Virus record (IMG/VR): IMGVR_UViG_3300033150_000473
Coordinates: 1-64,000 of that record
DNA length: 64,000 bases
From: a virus
Direction: 5' to 3' (one strand)
Below are positions 30,198-39,043 of the stretch, in pieces. The position numbers were made by a program, and so were the translations under genes. Positions within the stretch are counted from its first letter, which is position 1, and each line of letters opens with the position of its first letter. Below the pieces are notes generated by a model. It searched no databases. It saw nothing but the letters and a program-made list of their open reading frames with translations, and had not been told where the DNA came from.

Positions 30198-31717
30198 ACA
30201 TCGAAGTTTGGTGGAAGGGCAAGAAAATCATCTACGTCATTGGCTATCCACGCTCAGGTACGACGTGGATAGCTAGAGCCATTGCTTGCGCTTTGGACTG
30301 TCCGATGTTGGGGGCGGCCGCGGAATGGACAGCACCACCGCCAGACGTTGAGGGGTTGGATAGAGAGAGCGAATATGCTGTACGGCGTGTGCATTTCCCA
30401 GAGGAAAAGTTCCTGGGAAGAACAGCCGACCACGAGGTTGTTGGTGTCATCTTCTCTGTGCGTGATCCACGAGATGTTGCGCTTTCAGCATGGCGCTACT
30501 TTACTTACAGCAAGGATCAGGAGGGTTTGTGGAATTGCGTCAACCAATTGTCGGGAGTAGGACATGATGGTGCTCCCCTCCAACCACAGCGATGGGCTGG
30601 CAGAAATCGGCGTGGCTGGCCTGGTTATGTGGAAGATTGGTTAGGCACTCCATCGATACGTTACGAAGACCACCTGAGAGACCCAGAAGGCGAACTGACC
30701 AGGGTTTTGGAGGAACTTGGCTTCCAGATACCGCAAGAGAGAATTGCCGCCGCTGCCGAAGCCAATCTCTTTCACAACCGCAAGAGAGACAGCCTCATGT
30801 TTCGAGGCAAAGCAGGCATGTGGCGGTTTGAGTTAGAACCAGAGATGGTGGAGACTATCGAGGAACATTGCGGCGACATCATGGAACGACTGGGGTACAC
30901 AAAAGGAGATACTATGTCAAGTGTTGAGGAACTGCGTGAGAGGGTAGAGGGATTGAAACACCTTGATACACCTGGGCTTTCTGAATCATGGCAAGGACGC
31001 CGCAAGACGATCAGCGAACATATCCTGGGGCATGACTTGTTGGATTTCCTGAATTGGGCTGTAATCAGGAGCACGATGTTTGTAGGAGACGCCCCCTACA
31101 TTCCCGCGAAGTTGAAAGCGATGCGCAAAGTACGAAAAGGCTGGCGTCGCTGGCGCAACGCAATGAAAGAGGACGACTTTGGTGGTGCTCTCAGACTACC
31201 AAAAGAGAGTTGGACGAGCGGGAATCTCATCAACCAGGGGAGCCACCTCCACATGTTCGAGCAACTAACGGGCTTGAGTGTCAACGACATGCCTGCCATT
31301 GGTGACTTTGCAGGCGGCTATGGAGCGATGGCAAAGATTATTAGGCGGCTTGGCTTTGAAGGGCCTCTGGCTACCTACGAGATGCCAGAGATGGCCGCCT
31401 TGCAGCAGTTCTATCTGGAAAACATCGGCATCGACGATGTGCAATCCCTGTATCATCTAGAGGACTTCATCGATGTGTTCAAGGATGGAGGTCTGTTCAT
31501 CTCTATCTGCGGCCTCAGCGAACTACCGTTTGCCCTCCGGTTGAGCATCCTAGAAGAGGTGAAAGCAACAGCTTACCTGATCGTCTATGGTCATATCTGG
31601 GACGGGAAAGATAACGAGAAACTCTTTGGCCGGTTTATGAAAAAGCACCCTGAGATTTCTTGGCAGCGGGGTAATTGCATCTACACCCATCGCTACCTGA
31701 TAGGTGTGACCAGGTGA
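30194..31717 (+). CDS. Sulfotransferase-methyltransferase fusion
   Basis: A 507-residue two-domain product. Residues 1-235 are a PAPS-dependent sulfotransferase: 5'-phosphosulfate loop YPRSGTTW (about 18-25), 3'-phosphate motif SVRDPRDVALSAW (about 91-103) and a FRGKAGMWR segment near 205. Residues about 240-507 carry GDFAGGYGAMAKII, a SAM-binding glycine-rich motif, in a putative sugar O-methyltransferase. The start is TTG 30194, overlapping the previous stop. The enzyme could sulfate and methylate a virion glycan; the substrate is inferred from context. Confidence 0.8.
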   Translation: MNIEVWWKGKKIIYVIGYPRSGTTWIARAIACALDCPMLGAAAEWTAPPPDVEGLDRESEYAVRRVHFPEEKFLGRTADHEVVGVIFSVRDPRDVALSAWRYFTYSKDQEGLWNCVNQLSGVGHDGAPLQPQRWAGRNRRGWPGYVEDWLGTPSIRYEDHLRDPEGELTRVLEELGFQIPQERIAAAAEANLFHNRKRDSLMFRGKAGMWRFELEPEMVETIEEHCGDIMERLGYTKGDTMSSVEELRERVEGLKHLDTPGLSESWQGRRKTISEHILGHDLLDFLNWAVIRSTMFVGDAPYIPAKLKAMRKVRKGWRRWRNAMKEDDFGGALRLPKESWTSGNLINQGSHLHMFEQLTGLSVNDMPAIGDFAGGYGAMAKIIRRLGFEGPLATYEMPEMAALQQFYLENIGIDDVQSLYHLEDFIDVFKDGGLFISICGLSELPFALRLSILEEVKATAYLIVYGHIWDGKDNEKLFGRFMKKHPEISWQRGNCIYTHRYLIGVTR

Positions 31718-31721
31718 GTTA

Positions 31722-32420
31722 ATGGAACAGAAAGAAATCTACGTAACTGCATTCCCAAGGTCAGGCAACACGTGGCTCAACCGCCTGCTGGCTGACGTGC
31801 TCAATTCGCCCATGCAAACCCAGCCCAACGCTGTCGTCAATTGGGCTAGTGAAGGGCGGGATGGCGATTACGTACTGCGTAAGGCGCATAAGTTGGGATA
31901 CGAGAAAACTGACGGGAAGTGGATATTCATCCAGCGAGACCCGCGGGACGTTGCTGTATCGGCTATGTATTACAGCAAATCTCCCTCTTTGTTAGAAACG
32001 CTTATGACACTGTTGTGTCGGTGTGAACCCTGGAAACCAGGGATATTCCGCAAAGTTGGCGTCTACGAGCGTTGGGTGAGGTCGTGGTTAGATACAGGGT
32101 TAGCAGATGTAGTAACGAAGTACGAGATTTTGCACGCTGATCCCGTGCACGAGCTTAGTCGCATCGTCAGTGTTCTTACCGGATTGTCTTTAGACATGGA
32201 TTGGATTAGAGAGTGTGTGCAGCGTCAGTCGTTTGACGTTGTTGCCAAGTCTCGAAAGGGGGACTTAGCTATGCGCAAAGGCATCGTCGGTGACTGGCGC
32301 AATCATTTCACTCGTCCTGAAGGGCATTTGCTGAACGATTATCTAGGGGAGTTCATGTACGAACAGCGGTACATTGAAAAGTTTGACTGGTGGGTAAACT
32401 TACCCATGGAAAGGACATAA
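31722..32420 (+). CDS. Sulfotransferase
   Basis: A 232-residue sulfotransferase with FPRSGNTW (about 11-18), QRDPRDVAVSAMY (about 70-82) and RKGIVGDWRNHF (about 186-197), the three conserved PAPS-binding segments. It is distinct from the N-terminal domain of the preceding gene, so the cassette encodes two sulfotransferases. Cytoplasmic, with no signal peptide. The acceptor is probably a sugar made or attached by neighbouring gene products. Confidence 0.88.
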   Translation: MEQKEIYVTAFPRSGNTWLNRLLADVLNSPMQTQPNAVVNWASEGRDGDYVLRKAHKLGYEKTDGKWIFIQRDPRDVAVSAMYYSKSPSLLETLMTLLCRCEPWKPGIFRKVGVYERWVRSWLDTGLADVVTKYEILHADPVHELSRIVSVLTGLSLDMDWIRECVQRQSFDVVAKSRKGDLAMRKGIVGDWRNHFTRPEGHLLNDYLGEFMYEQRYIEKFDWWVNLPMERT

Positions 32421-32423
32421 TGC

Positions 32424-35054
32424 ATGCCGACTTTTTACGTACACCCGTCCCCCGCTCGTGGGGAGATCGACTTCGGTGTTATCAAGCGCATCATTGAGGT
32501 ACACCAACGTCAACTGCCGAGGCACGGCTGGAAAGAGGTTAGCACCGAGGCCCACGCGCAGTTGGTAGTCGGACACCTGGGTGCAAACTCTGAGAAACTA
32601 GACGTTTTCCATTTGCATGGCTTCTATCCCACTGGGATGCTCGAAGACATGCCCAAGCAATGTTGGGCTGCCAACTCGGCCATCATCGAGAATGTCAGGC
32701 GAGCCAAGAATGTTATTGCCGTCTCGGAGTGGGTTGCTGAGACTTTACGCCGTGACATGCATCTGGATCCGATGGTGTGCGGTCATGGCATAGACTTGGA
32801 CGTGTGGGCCAAAGTCAAAGCCGTGAAGAGAAAACCGTATGTCTTGTGGAACAAGAACCGGACACTTGGTGTATGTGACCCGCAGCCAGTGATCGAACTT
32901 GCTCAACGTTTACCTAAACTGGATTACGTCACTACGTTTCTACCTGGAGACGCAAAACCTACTAAGAACATCTCAGTAACGGGTACTCTAGCTACATCGA
33001 AGATGTGGCCTTTGGTAAAAGGGGCATCTGTCTACCTGGCTACGACGAAAGAGACATTCAGCATCAGTGTCTTGGAAGCGATGGCTTCTGGAGTGCCGGT
33101 GGTTGGTTTCAACTGGGGCAACGTGCCGGTACTGATTGACGGTTGTGGGGTATTAGTTGAGCCGTATGATTACGACGGATTAGCAGAAGCGGTTGAAGAA
33201 GCACTGGATCGCAGGGATGAGTTCGGGGCAAATGGGAAGGAGCATGTCAAGCAATTCACGTGGGATAGGGTGGTCTGGCGATTGGCACGTCTCTACCAAG
33301 AGTGTTTGGAGGAACACAAAGGCCCGAAAGTCACGGTAACAATCCCATGTAAAGATTATGGCCGGTATGTCAAACAGGCGATTGAATCTGTCTTTGCCCA
33401 GACATTCGAGGACTGGGAACTGTTTATTGTCGATGACGGGAGCAGTGACGACAGCGCTGCTGTGATCCGAGAGACTATTGCCGATGAACCACGAGCCCGT
33501 TACTTGCGCCACGAAAACGCGATGGGGGTAGCTCATGCTCGCAACCGTGGCATCAGCGAAGGCAGAGGTATGTACGTTAGTTGCCTGGATGCCGATGACA
33601 TCATGGAGCCTGAGTTTCTAGCAAAGATGGTCGCAGCGATGGACGAAGACCCGAAACTGGGTCTAGCCTATAGCGGTTTGCGCCTCATGGACGAGAACGC
33701 ATCTGCGGCAGACAATGTTCATGCCTTCCCAGGGCAGTATGATCCAGAGAGAGGCATGAAGGGAAACCAAATCCCCACACTCAACATGTTCCGCAGGGCC
33801 ACCTGGAAACGACTTGGTGGTTATCGACAGAGGTTCGCTCCTCATGGTGCAGGGCTTGAAGACGGTGACTTCTGGTCACGAATACTCGCTTGTGGTGGGG
33901 GTGCTCGCAGGGTTACGGATGAAGGGTTGTTTCTCTACCGCATACACGCTAAATCAGCGACCAGAACATATCACGACAAAGGGAGTCCCTGGTACGATTG
34001 GCAGCCGTGGAAAGATAACGACAACCATCCATTCGCCTCTCAGTTGGGCATCCCACCAATGGGGTCTTGGGCGGTAAGAGACTACGACCGTCCCAGAATC
34101 GCTATAGTAGTTCCTGTAGGGCCTTACCACAAGTTGGACATGATCAACGCCCTGGATTCTGTAGAAGCACAGACTTATCGTTTCTGGGAATTGATCGTAG
34201 TCAACGATACAGGAGAACCATTGGATCTCAGCGCCTGGCCGTTTGCCAAGTTGATTGACACAGAGAAGGCCAGTACGGGACCTGGTCACAGTCGTAACTT
34301 GGGGACGGCTGCGTCGAGTGCGCCACTGGTTGTTTACTTGGATGCTGATGATGTACTACAACCCACTTTCCTGGAAGACACGTTGAGTCTTTGGTTGGAT
34401 GTGGGTGGTTGGATTTACACTGATTTCTTCTATACCAAAGCAGACGGAGCACGCAACATCTGGCAGGCGAAAGAATGGGATGCCGAGAGGTTGTGGGAAA
34501 AGGGCGTGGCAGCGGTAACAGGTTTGTATCCAGTTCAAGCCTGGGAGGATGTAGGGGGTTTTGACGAACAGATCGCTCACGAAGATTGGGAGTTCCACAT
34601 CAAATTGGCTCTTGCGGGTTGGTGTGGGACGCGGTTGGCGAAACCGCTCATCACCTACCAGCACGACACAGGGAAGCGACGCGAGGAATGTATCGCCGCC
34701 GAGGGGTTCAAGCAAGTCAAGAGGCGCTATGCCAAGGAGAGCCTAATGGGGTGTAATTGTGGGAAGGGTGGCGGGGTGGTAAGGAAGATTCGCCGGCCAG
34801 TAGAGAAGGTAGAAAGTATCGACTTAGACCCATCCGTGCTACCTGCTAAGTCTGATGACAGCTACAGGCTCATCATGTACGTTGGCAAATCCAAGACCGA
34901 CCTGATGTTCCGGGGCAGGACGGGGAAAACTTACATCTTCAGCACAGCGAGACGGTTAGCCTGGGCTGACCCACAAGATGTTGGGAGACTAGCCCGCAAG
35001 TCTGTATTGCGCATCGTGCAAGAGGAGACAGCCCGTGCGAGCCTCAACGTATAG
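32424..35054 (+). CDS. Triple glycosyltransferase fused to a head-gene domain
   Basis: An 876-residue product with four parts. Residues 1-295 form a GT4-type (GT-B) enzyme with VCGHGIDLDVW and ETFSISVLEAMASGVPVV. Residues about 298-530 form a GT2 enzyme (VTVTIPCKDYGRYV, VDDGSSDDS, CLDADDI). Residues about 550-765 form a second GT2-like enzyme (IAIVVPVGPYHK, YLDADDV). Residues 775-876 are a small domain starting MGCNCGKGG that resembles a separate phage head-operon protein. The GT parts likely build a multi-sugar chain. The C-terminal fusion may tether the enzyme to, or supply, the virion. Confidence 0.85.
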   Translation: MPTFYVHPSPARGEIDFGVIKRIIEVHQRQLPRHGWKEVSTEAHAQLVVGHLGANSEKLDVFHLHGFYPTGMLEDMPKQCWAANSAIIENVRRAKNVIAVSEWVAETLRRDMHLDPMVCGHGIDLDVWAKVKAVKRKPYVLWNKNRTLGVCDPQPVIELAQRLPKLDYVTTFLPGDAKPTKNISVTGTLATSKMWPLVKGASVYLATTKETFSISVLEAMASGVPVVGFNWGNVPVLIDGCGVLVEPYDYDGLAEAVEEALDRRDEFGANGKEHVKQFTWDRVVWRLARLYQECLEEHKGPKVTVTIPCKDYGRYVKQAIESVFAQTFEDWELFIVDDGSSDDSAAVIRETIADEPRARYLRHENAMGVAHARNRGISEGRGMYVSCLDADDIMEPEFLAKMVAAMDEDPKLGLAYSGLRLMDENASAADNVHAFPGQYDPERGMKGNQIPTLNMFRRATWKRLGGYRQRFAPHGAGLEDGDFWSRILACGGGARRVTDEGLFLYRIHAKSATRTYHDKGSPWYDWQPWKDNDNHPFASQLGIPPMGSWAVRDYDRPRIAIVVPVGPYHKLDMINALDSVEAQTYRFWELIVVNDTGEPLDLSAWPFAKLIDTEKASTGPGHSRNLGTAASSAPLVVYLDADDVLQPTFLEDTLSLWLDVGGWIYTDFFYTKADGARNIWQAKEWDAERLWEKGVAAVTGLYPVQAWEDVGGFDEQIAHEDWEFHIKLALAGWCGTRLAKPLITYQHDTGKRREECIAAEGFKQVKRRYAKESLMGCNCGKGGGVVRKIRRPVEKVESIDLDPSVLPAKSDDSYRLIMYVGKSKTDLMFRGRTGKTYIFSTARRLAWADPQDVGRLARKSVLRIVQEETARASLNV
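34746..35054 (+). CDS. Possible internal product: MGCNCGK-type small head protein
   Basis: In the same frame as the glycosyltransferase, ATG 34746 is preceded by GCCAAGGAGAGCCTA, a strong ribosome-binding site that would give a separate 102-residue protein (Cys-rich start, then YRLIMYVGKSKTDLMFRG, GRTGKTYIF). Small proteins with an MGCxCGK start are common between capsid and connector genes in siphoviruses. Both a fused and a free form may be made. Confidence 0.5.
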   Translation: MGCNCGKGGGVVRKIRRPVEKVESIDLDPSVLPAKSDDSYRLIMYVGKSKTDLMFRGRTGKTYIFSTARRLAWADPQDVGRLARKSVLRIVQEETARASLNV

Positions 35055-36261
35055 CTTGGTTAGTTTATCACAGTTTGCCCAGATACTCGGGCTCGACCCG
35101 CTGCATTTCGCGGGAGGTCACAGCGCGTTGAGGCCAGTAGGTGCTCATTGCCACGACGTATGGACGCAATACCAGTGGCAAGACCCTGGGAAAGCCAGCA
35201 GAGAAGAGATCGCCCGCTCCCTGAAACGCGCCGAGGAAGAGATTGCTGACATCTGTGGTTACTATGCAGCGTGGAAGTGGATCGCTGATGAGAGACATAA
35301 ACTAGACCGCGGCGGATCGTGTTGCAACGTTGCCAGGACGCGCCTCGTCACCAAGAGAAAACATGTGCTCGGTGGTGGGGCTAAAGCTATCAGCGACATT
35401 GATGATGTCACCAGGGAGGCAGACATAGACCCTGATGGTGACGGGTTTGCTGAAACGGCTGTCTTCACTCTCGCCAATATCCCTACCACGTGGGATTTGG
35501 AAGAGATCAGAGCCTGTTACAAAGTGTACGCTCCTGGTGATGCGGAGAACTGCCGCACAGACCCATCCAGTGATGGATACGACGAAGCATGGGAAGTACG
35601 CCCTCTGAAACTAAGCCGCAGTGACACTACGGTAACGGCTTATCTTCCTGTGTGGCATTTGTTCAAGCCAGAACTGTACGAGCGGCTAAACCCTAGTCAA
35701 ATCAATGCCGACGACGCCAATAGTTATGTAGACACGCTCAGCTTCTACCGCGTTTATACTGACTTATCATCTCAGGCATCATTCATGTGGGGGACGGATT
35801 GCGTCTACGACGTTAGCTGTGCCTGGGCCATACAGCCTGGGTGCATCCGTACCCCTGATCCGCGAACTGGCATAGTCACCGTCGTCCCTGGGACGTGGGA
35901 CGCTGACAATGATCGTTACAACGCTACCAGCTTCACGTACAACACAGTACCGGATGCGGTGCGGCTCTGGTATCGTGCTGGACTTGAACGCCCAGCTCCT
36001 GGGATAGTTGACAGTAGAATGGCGCGGCTGATTGTCATATTGGCTTGTACCAGACTCGACTATCCCATCTGCACCTGCGGAAACGCACAAACGTTGGTGG
36101 CTAACTGGCGAGAGAATGCAGCCAGGGCGAGCAAAGAGAGAACGTTCATGTTGACACCACAGATGCTCCAGAATGTGCTGGGGATGCGTGTCGGAGAGAT
36201 CACCGTGTGGTCAGCTCTCAATATCCCTAGCACGAGGGTAGGCAAAGCGGTGCGCACATGA
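35035..36261 (+). CDS. Head-tail connector-region protein (putative)
   Basis: A 408-residue product starting at GTG 35035, overlapping the previous gene by 20 nt. The N-terminal part has SREEIARSLKRAEEEIADICGYY, a helical segment like head completion adaptors, followed by beta-rich domains with several Cys (GGSCCNV, CTCGNA). Its position after capsid and cassette and before a gp10-like gene suggests an adaptor or neck protein, longer than the usual adaptor (about 100-150). Confidence 0.55.
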   Translation: MRASTYSLVSLSQFAQILGLDPLHFAGGHSALRPVGAHCHDVWTQYQWQDPGKASREEIARSLKRAEEEIADICGYYAAWKWIADERHKLDRGGSCCNVARTRLVTKRKHVLGGGAKAISDIDDVTREADIDPDGDGFAETAVFTLANIPTTWDLEEIRACYKVYAPGDAENCRTDPSSDGYDEAWEVRPLKLSRSDTTVTAYLPVWHLFKPELYERLNPSQINADDANSYVDTLSFYRVYTDLSSQASFMWGTDCVYDVSCAWAIQPGCIRTPDPRTGIVTVVPGTWDADNDRYNATSFTYNTVPDAVRLWYRAGLERPAPGIVDSRMARLIVILACTRLDYPICTCGNAQTLVANWRENAARASKERTFMLTPQMLQNVLGMRVGEITVWSALNIPSTRVGKAVRT

Positions 36262-36776
36262 AGGCTATCTTTGAGGCGCTGCCGCTCAATCCCAAGGACT
36301 TCCTGGCAGAAGTGGATGCGGTGCTGAAAGAGGCGGGGAAGTCTGGCAAGAAAGGGTTCGAGGCGACTACTAGAGGCTGGGATCACAAGCCGACGTTTGA
36401 CATCATCGGCCCGTTCACTGAAGGAAACGATAGAAAAGTGGTCGTAGGGCCGAAGGTGGGCGACCATGCTAGTGACATATTCACGTGGGTAGACAAGGGA
36501 ACGAAGCCGCGTGACATCTACAGCAAAGGCGATAAGCCGATGCGCTGGAGAGAACCATTCGTTCCTAAGACAAGCCCGGGCCGTCTTAGTTCTGGCCCAG
36601 GCCTACGTACCGGGCCAATATTCAAGAGGGCGCATCACGTGAAGCATCCAGGTATCGACCCGCGCAACTTCTCTTACTGGATAGCGATGGAGTTGGGCAG
36701 GTGGTTCTCAAGCAACGTGAGGAAGCTCAACCAGAAGTTTGGGCGGATCATCCAAGGCAACATTAAATCAATATAA
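36258..36776 (+). CDS. HK97 gp10-like tail-completion protein (putative)
   Basis: A 172-residue basic product. FTWVDKGTKPRDIYSK, then KPMRWREPF and HHVKHPGIDPRNF match the WVdxGTkp...HPGxxpxxF pattern of HK97 gp10-like minor structural proteins at the head-tail joint. It overlaps the previous stop by 4 nt. Confidence 0.8.
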   Translation: MKAIFEALPLNPKDFLAEVDAVLKEAGKSGKKGFEATTRGWDHKPTFDIIGPFTEGNDRKVVVGPKVGDHASDIFTWVDKGTKPRDIYSKGDKPMRWREPFVPKTSPGRLSSGPGLRTGPIFKRAHHVKHPGIDPRNFSYWIAMELGRWFSSNVRKLNQKFGRIIQGNIKSI

Positions 36777-36820
36777 GTGGCAGTGACCCTTTCCCTGCGC
36801 AATGACACGGAGGTAACACA

Positions 36821-38230
36821 ATGGCAGACGAAAAAGTTGGAAACAAGAGTTCCGGCGTTTTTCTCCTAGATCAATGTAACTCAGAGGCACAATTCCAGGG
36901 CTGTCTCCGAGTTACTGCGCCGACGCACTCACGGGGCGACATCACTGCGCACTACTGTTTTATCGGTGGCATACCGTTGCCGGTTGGACAGACACAGGGT
37001 GTCCCTACACCCTTCACGCCTAGCGTAGAAGCGCCAATGCAGGTACTGTGGCCCTGGTACAATCGCAGATGCCCGTTTACTATGGTAGTAGCTGTCAAGA
37101 CTTGCTACGAAGGCCACGAGATCGCTCAATGGGATAGTGGCATCGACTACGCGGTCTACTTCCCCAAGAGCGAGATCACTGACGAAGGCTTTATGACCAA
37201 CTTGACGCAGGGGTTGGATGACGCCGAAGAGGTGCTGATGAGCACCGTCACGCTCAACGCGGCCGACTGGGAGTTGTACGAGAAGCACACTCCTGGCAAA
37301 CTGACACTACCTGACAGGCTCATCACTCAGATCAACCACATCGCCTACTGCGGTGGGCCTCTGTGTGCGAGTCTGTCCAGTGCTTGCAACCAGCCGTATG
37401 ATCCTGGTTGTCAGGACATCTGGATCGGCGGTGACGGTGGTCTTCTCTGGTTGTCTGTAGACGGTGGCCTGAACTGGACAGAGAAGGAAGGAAGCGGCGC
37501 AGGACAGTTGGATCTCGACGATGCGCTGTACGGCACGATGGACGTCGAGGCTCTGTACTGTGACCGCAGCGTCGTCTTGGTTTCTGCCGAGAACGGCTGT
37601 ATCTACTACTCCCACGACGGGGGAACGACCTGGGTTACACCAAGTGACTGTTCGCAGATGGCCGTGGCCTTTGCAGGGTATCTGAAGAACATCTTTGCTG
37701 CCGGCGCGGGTCTGTGGAAGTCCATCGACGACGGGGTTTCCTGGACACAGCTTATCGCTGGTACGTTCCTAGACGTCTACTTCACGGTAGACGGAACTGG
37801 AGTCGCAATCACCGCAACGGATACCTACTACAGCACCGACAGTGGCGCTTCGTGGGTGACGTTGACAGCTTCTGGGCTGACGGCACAGACTGATGTGCAG
37901 TTGGTGAATGGCATGATCTGGGTCTCTGGCGGCGATGGCATGGCCTACACCAGGGATCAGGGTACGAACTGGACGGTCATCAACACTGACGCCTGGGACG
38001 ACTTCGTGTTCTTGACCTGCTACGTCGGCTACCGGCTGACTGGTGCGGGGAATACGGTGGGGCCGTTGCAGTACACGCTCGATGGTGGTGTGACCTGGTG
38101 GGACTTGACCATCAGCGGCTGGGTTGCTGAAGACCTGATAGTCTTGGCAGCTTGCTACGACCGCCTGATGATCGGCGGCGCAAGCGGGTTCCTGGCGCAA
38201 ATGGTAACGAAGAGCCGAATGATAACCTAG
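36821..38230 (+). CDS. Major tail protein with six Asp-box beta-propeller
   Basis: A 469-residue product. The first about 185 residues fit a tail-tube protein (position before the chaperone and tape-measure genes, strong GGAGGTAACACA site). The remainder contains six S/T-x-D-x-G-x-x-W Asp boxes: SVDGGLNW, SHDGGTTW, SIDDGVSW, STDSGASW, TRDQGTNW and TLDGGVTW, which define a six-bladed propeller as in sialidases and YCF48-like proteins. If this is the tube protein, every tube subunit would display a propeller along the tail. Glycan binding is inferred. Confidence 0.75.
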   Translation: MADEKVGNKSSGVFLLDQCNSEAQFQGCLRVTAPTHSRGDITAHYCFIGGIPLPVGQTQGVPTPFTPSVEAPMQVLWPWYNRRCPFTMVVAVKTCYEGHEIAQWDSGIDYAVYFPKSEITDEGFMTNLTQGLDDAEEVLMSTVTLNAADWELYEKHTPGKLTLPDRLITQINHIAYCGGPLCASLSSACNQPYDPGCQDIWIGGDGGLLWLSVDGGLNWTEKEGSGAGQLDLDDALYGTMDVEALYCDRSVVLVSAENGCIYYSHDGGTTWVTPSDCSQMAVAFAGYLKNIFAAGAGLWKSIDDGVSWTQLIAGTFLDVYFTVDGTGVAITATDTYYSTDSGASWVTLTASGLTAQTDVQLVNGMIWVSGGDGMAYTRDQGTNWTVINTDAWDDFVFLTCYVGYRLTGAGNTVGPLQYTLDGGVTWWDLTISGWVAEDLIVLAACYDRLMIGGASGFLAQMVTKSRMIT

Positions 38231-38262
38231 AATTGACTAGGGAGACTTCCCTGGGAGGAAGT

Positions 38263-38838
38263 ATGGCAAAGAACGAGTCCACAATCTATTACACGCTGGA
38301 CAAAGACGGCCGCGCCTGGGCGCAGTTGCCGTCCAAGAAGAAGCTACAGATAAAACCCGTCCATCCGATGGTGGTGAGGCGGATCATCGGCGCTTTCCCT
38401 GCACCCAAGATGCCTACAGTAGACGTAGAGATCGGGGACACGGGGATGGCCCAGAAGTTCACCAAAGAACACGATCCGGCTTTTCTACAAGCCCAAATGG
38501 AGTGGCAGTCATCATTAGCAGCGGCAATGATGACCCGCTTCATCCTCGATGCCGTCGTTGTACCAGAAGACGACGAGTGGGCTTGGAAACTAACCGAAAC
38601 TGGAGTACCTGTCCCGCAGAATGGCGCAGACCGCCAATGGGCCTACGTCGAGGAGGCCCACATCGAGCTACTAGAAGACCCAGGGGAACAGTCAGCGTTT
38701 CTCAGTGCGGTACGGCAGTCTAGTGTCCCTTCTGAGGCAGGCATTGAGGCTGCCCGTCAGCGGTTTCGGGACGAAATGGAAGGGGACGAAACTGGTGAAC
38801 CTGAAACTACCATCGGGGGAGTTCAGGACGAGCCGTGA
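38263..38838 (+). CDS. Tail assembly chaperone-like protein
   Basis: A 191-residue acidic product between tail-tube and tape-measure genes, preceded by GGGAGGAAGT. Position and composition fit the gpG-type tail assembly chaperone. The following frame (38795-39043) overlaps by 44 nt in the +1 frame, the place where phages usually make a frameshifted longer product. No classical slippery heptamer was seen. Confidence 0.65.
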   Translation: MAKNESTIYYTLDKDGRAWAQLPSKKKLQIKPVHPMVVRRIIGAFPAPKMPTVDVEIGDTGMAQKFTKEHDPAFLQAQMEWQSSLAAAMMTRFILDAVVVPEDDEWAWKLTETGVPVPQNGADRQWAYVEEAHIELLEDPGEQSAFLSAVRQSSVPSEAGIEAARQRFRDEMEGDETGEPETTIGGVQDEP

Positions 38839-39043
38839 ACTAGAGGAGTTGGCTGTAACGAAACAGTTTGGCATACTGCCAGATGTGTGGGATGAGATGC
38901 CTGTAGCAGAGAGAGAGCGCCTCATTGGGGCTGCGCGTGATCAGGCGGCTATGCAGCAAATCGCGGATATGGGTAGTGAGGAGAAGGCGGCGTTGGGTGC
39001 GATTGGTGGATGGGTGAAGGTGGAGAAAAAGAATGGCAGGTAG
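38795..39043 (+). CDS. Second tail assembly protein (GTG start or frameshift product)
   Basis: An 82-residue frame beginning at GTG 38795 (MNLKLPSGEFRTSRELEEL) with AAGGGGACG nine nt upstream. It overlaps both the chaperone gene and the tape-measure start. It may be a free-standing protein or the C-terminal half of a +1 frameshift fusion with the preceding gene. Confidence 0.6.
   Translation: MNLKLPSGEFRTSRELEELAVTKQFGILPDVWDEMPVAERERLIGAARDQAAMQQIADMGSEEKAALGAIGGWVKVEKKNGR

Noticed and set aside
38750-38838. Classical -1 frameshift site in the tail chaperone genes
   Set aside because: No slippery heptamer was seen and the overlapping frame is +1. A GTG start with a ribosome-binding site explains the second product equally well.
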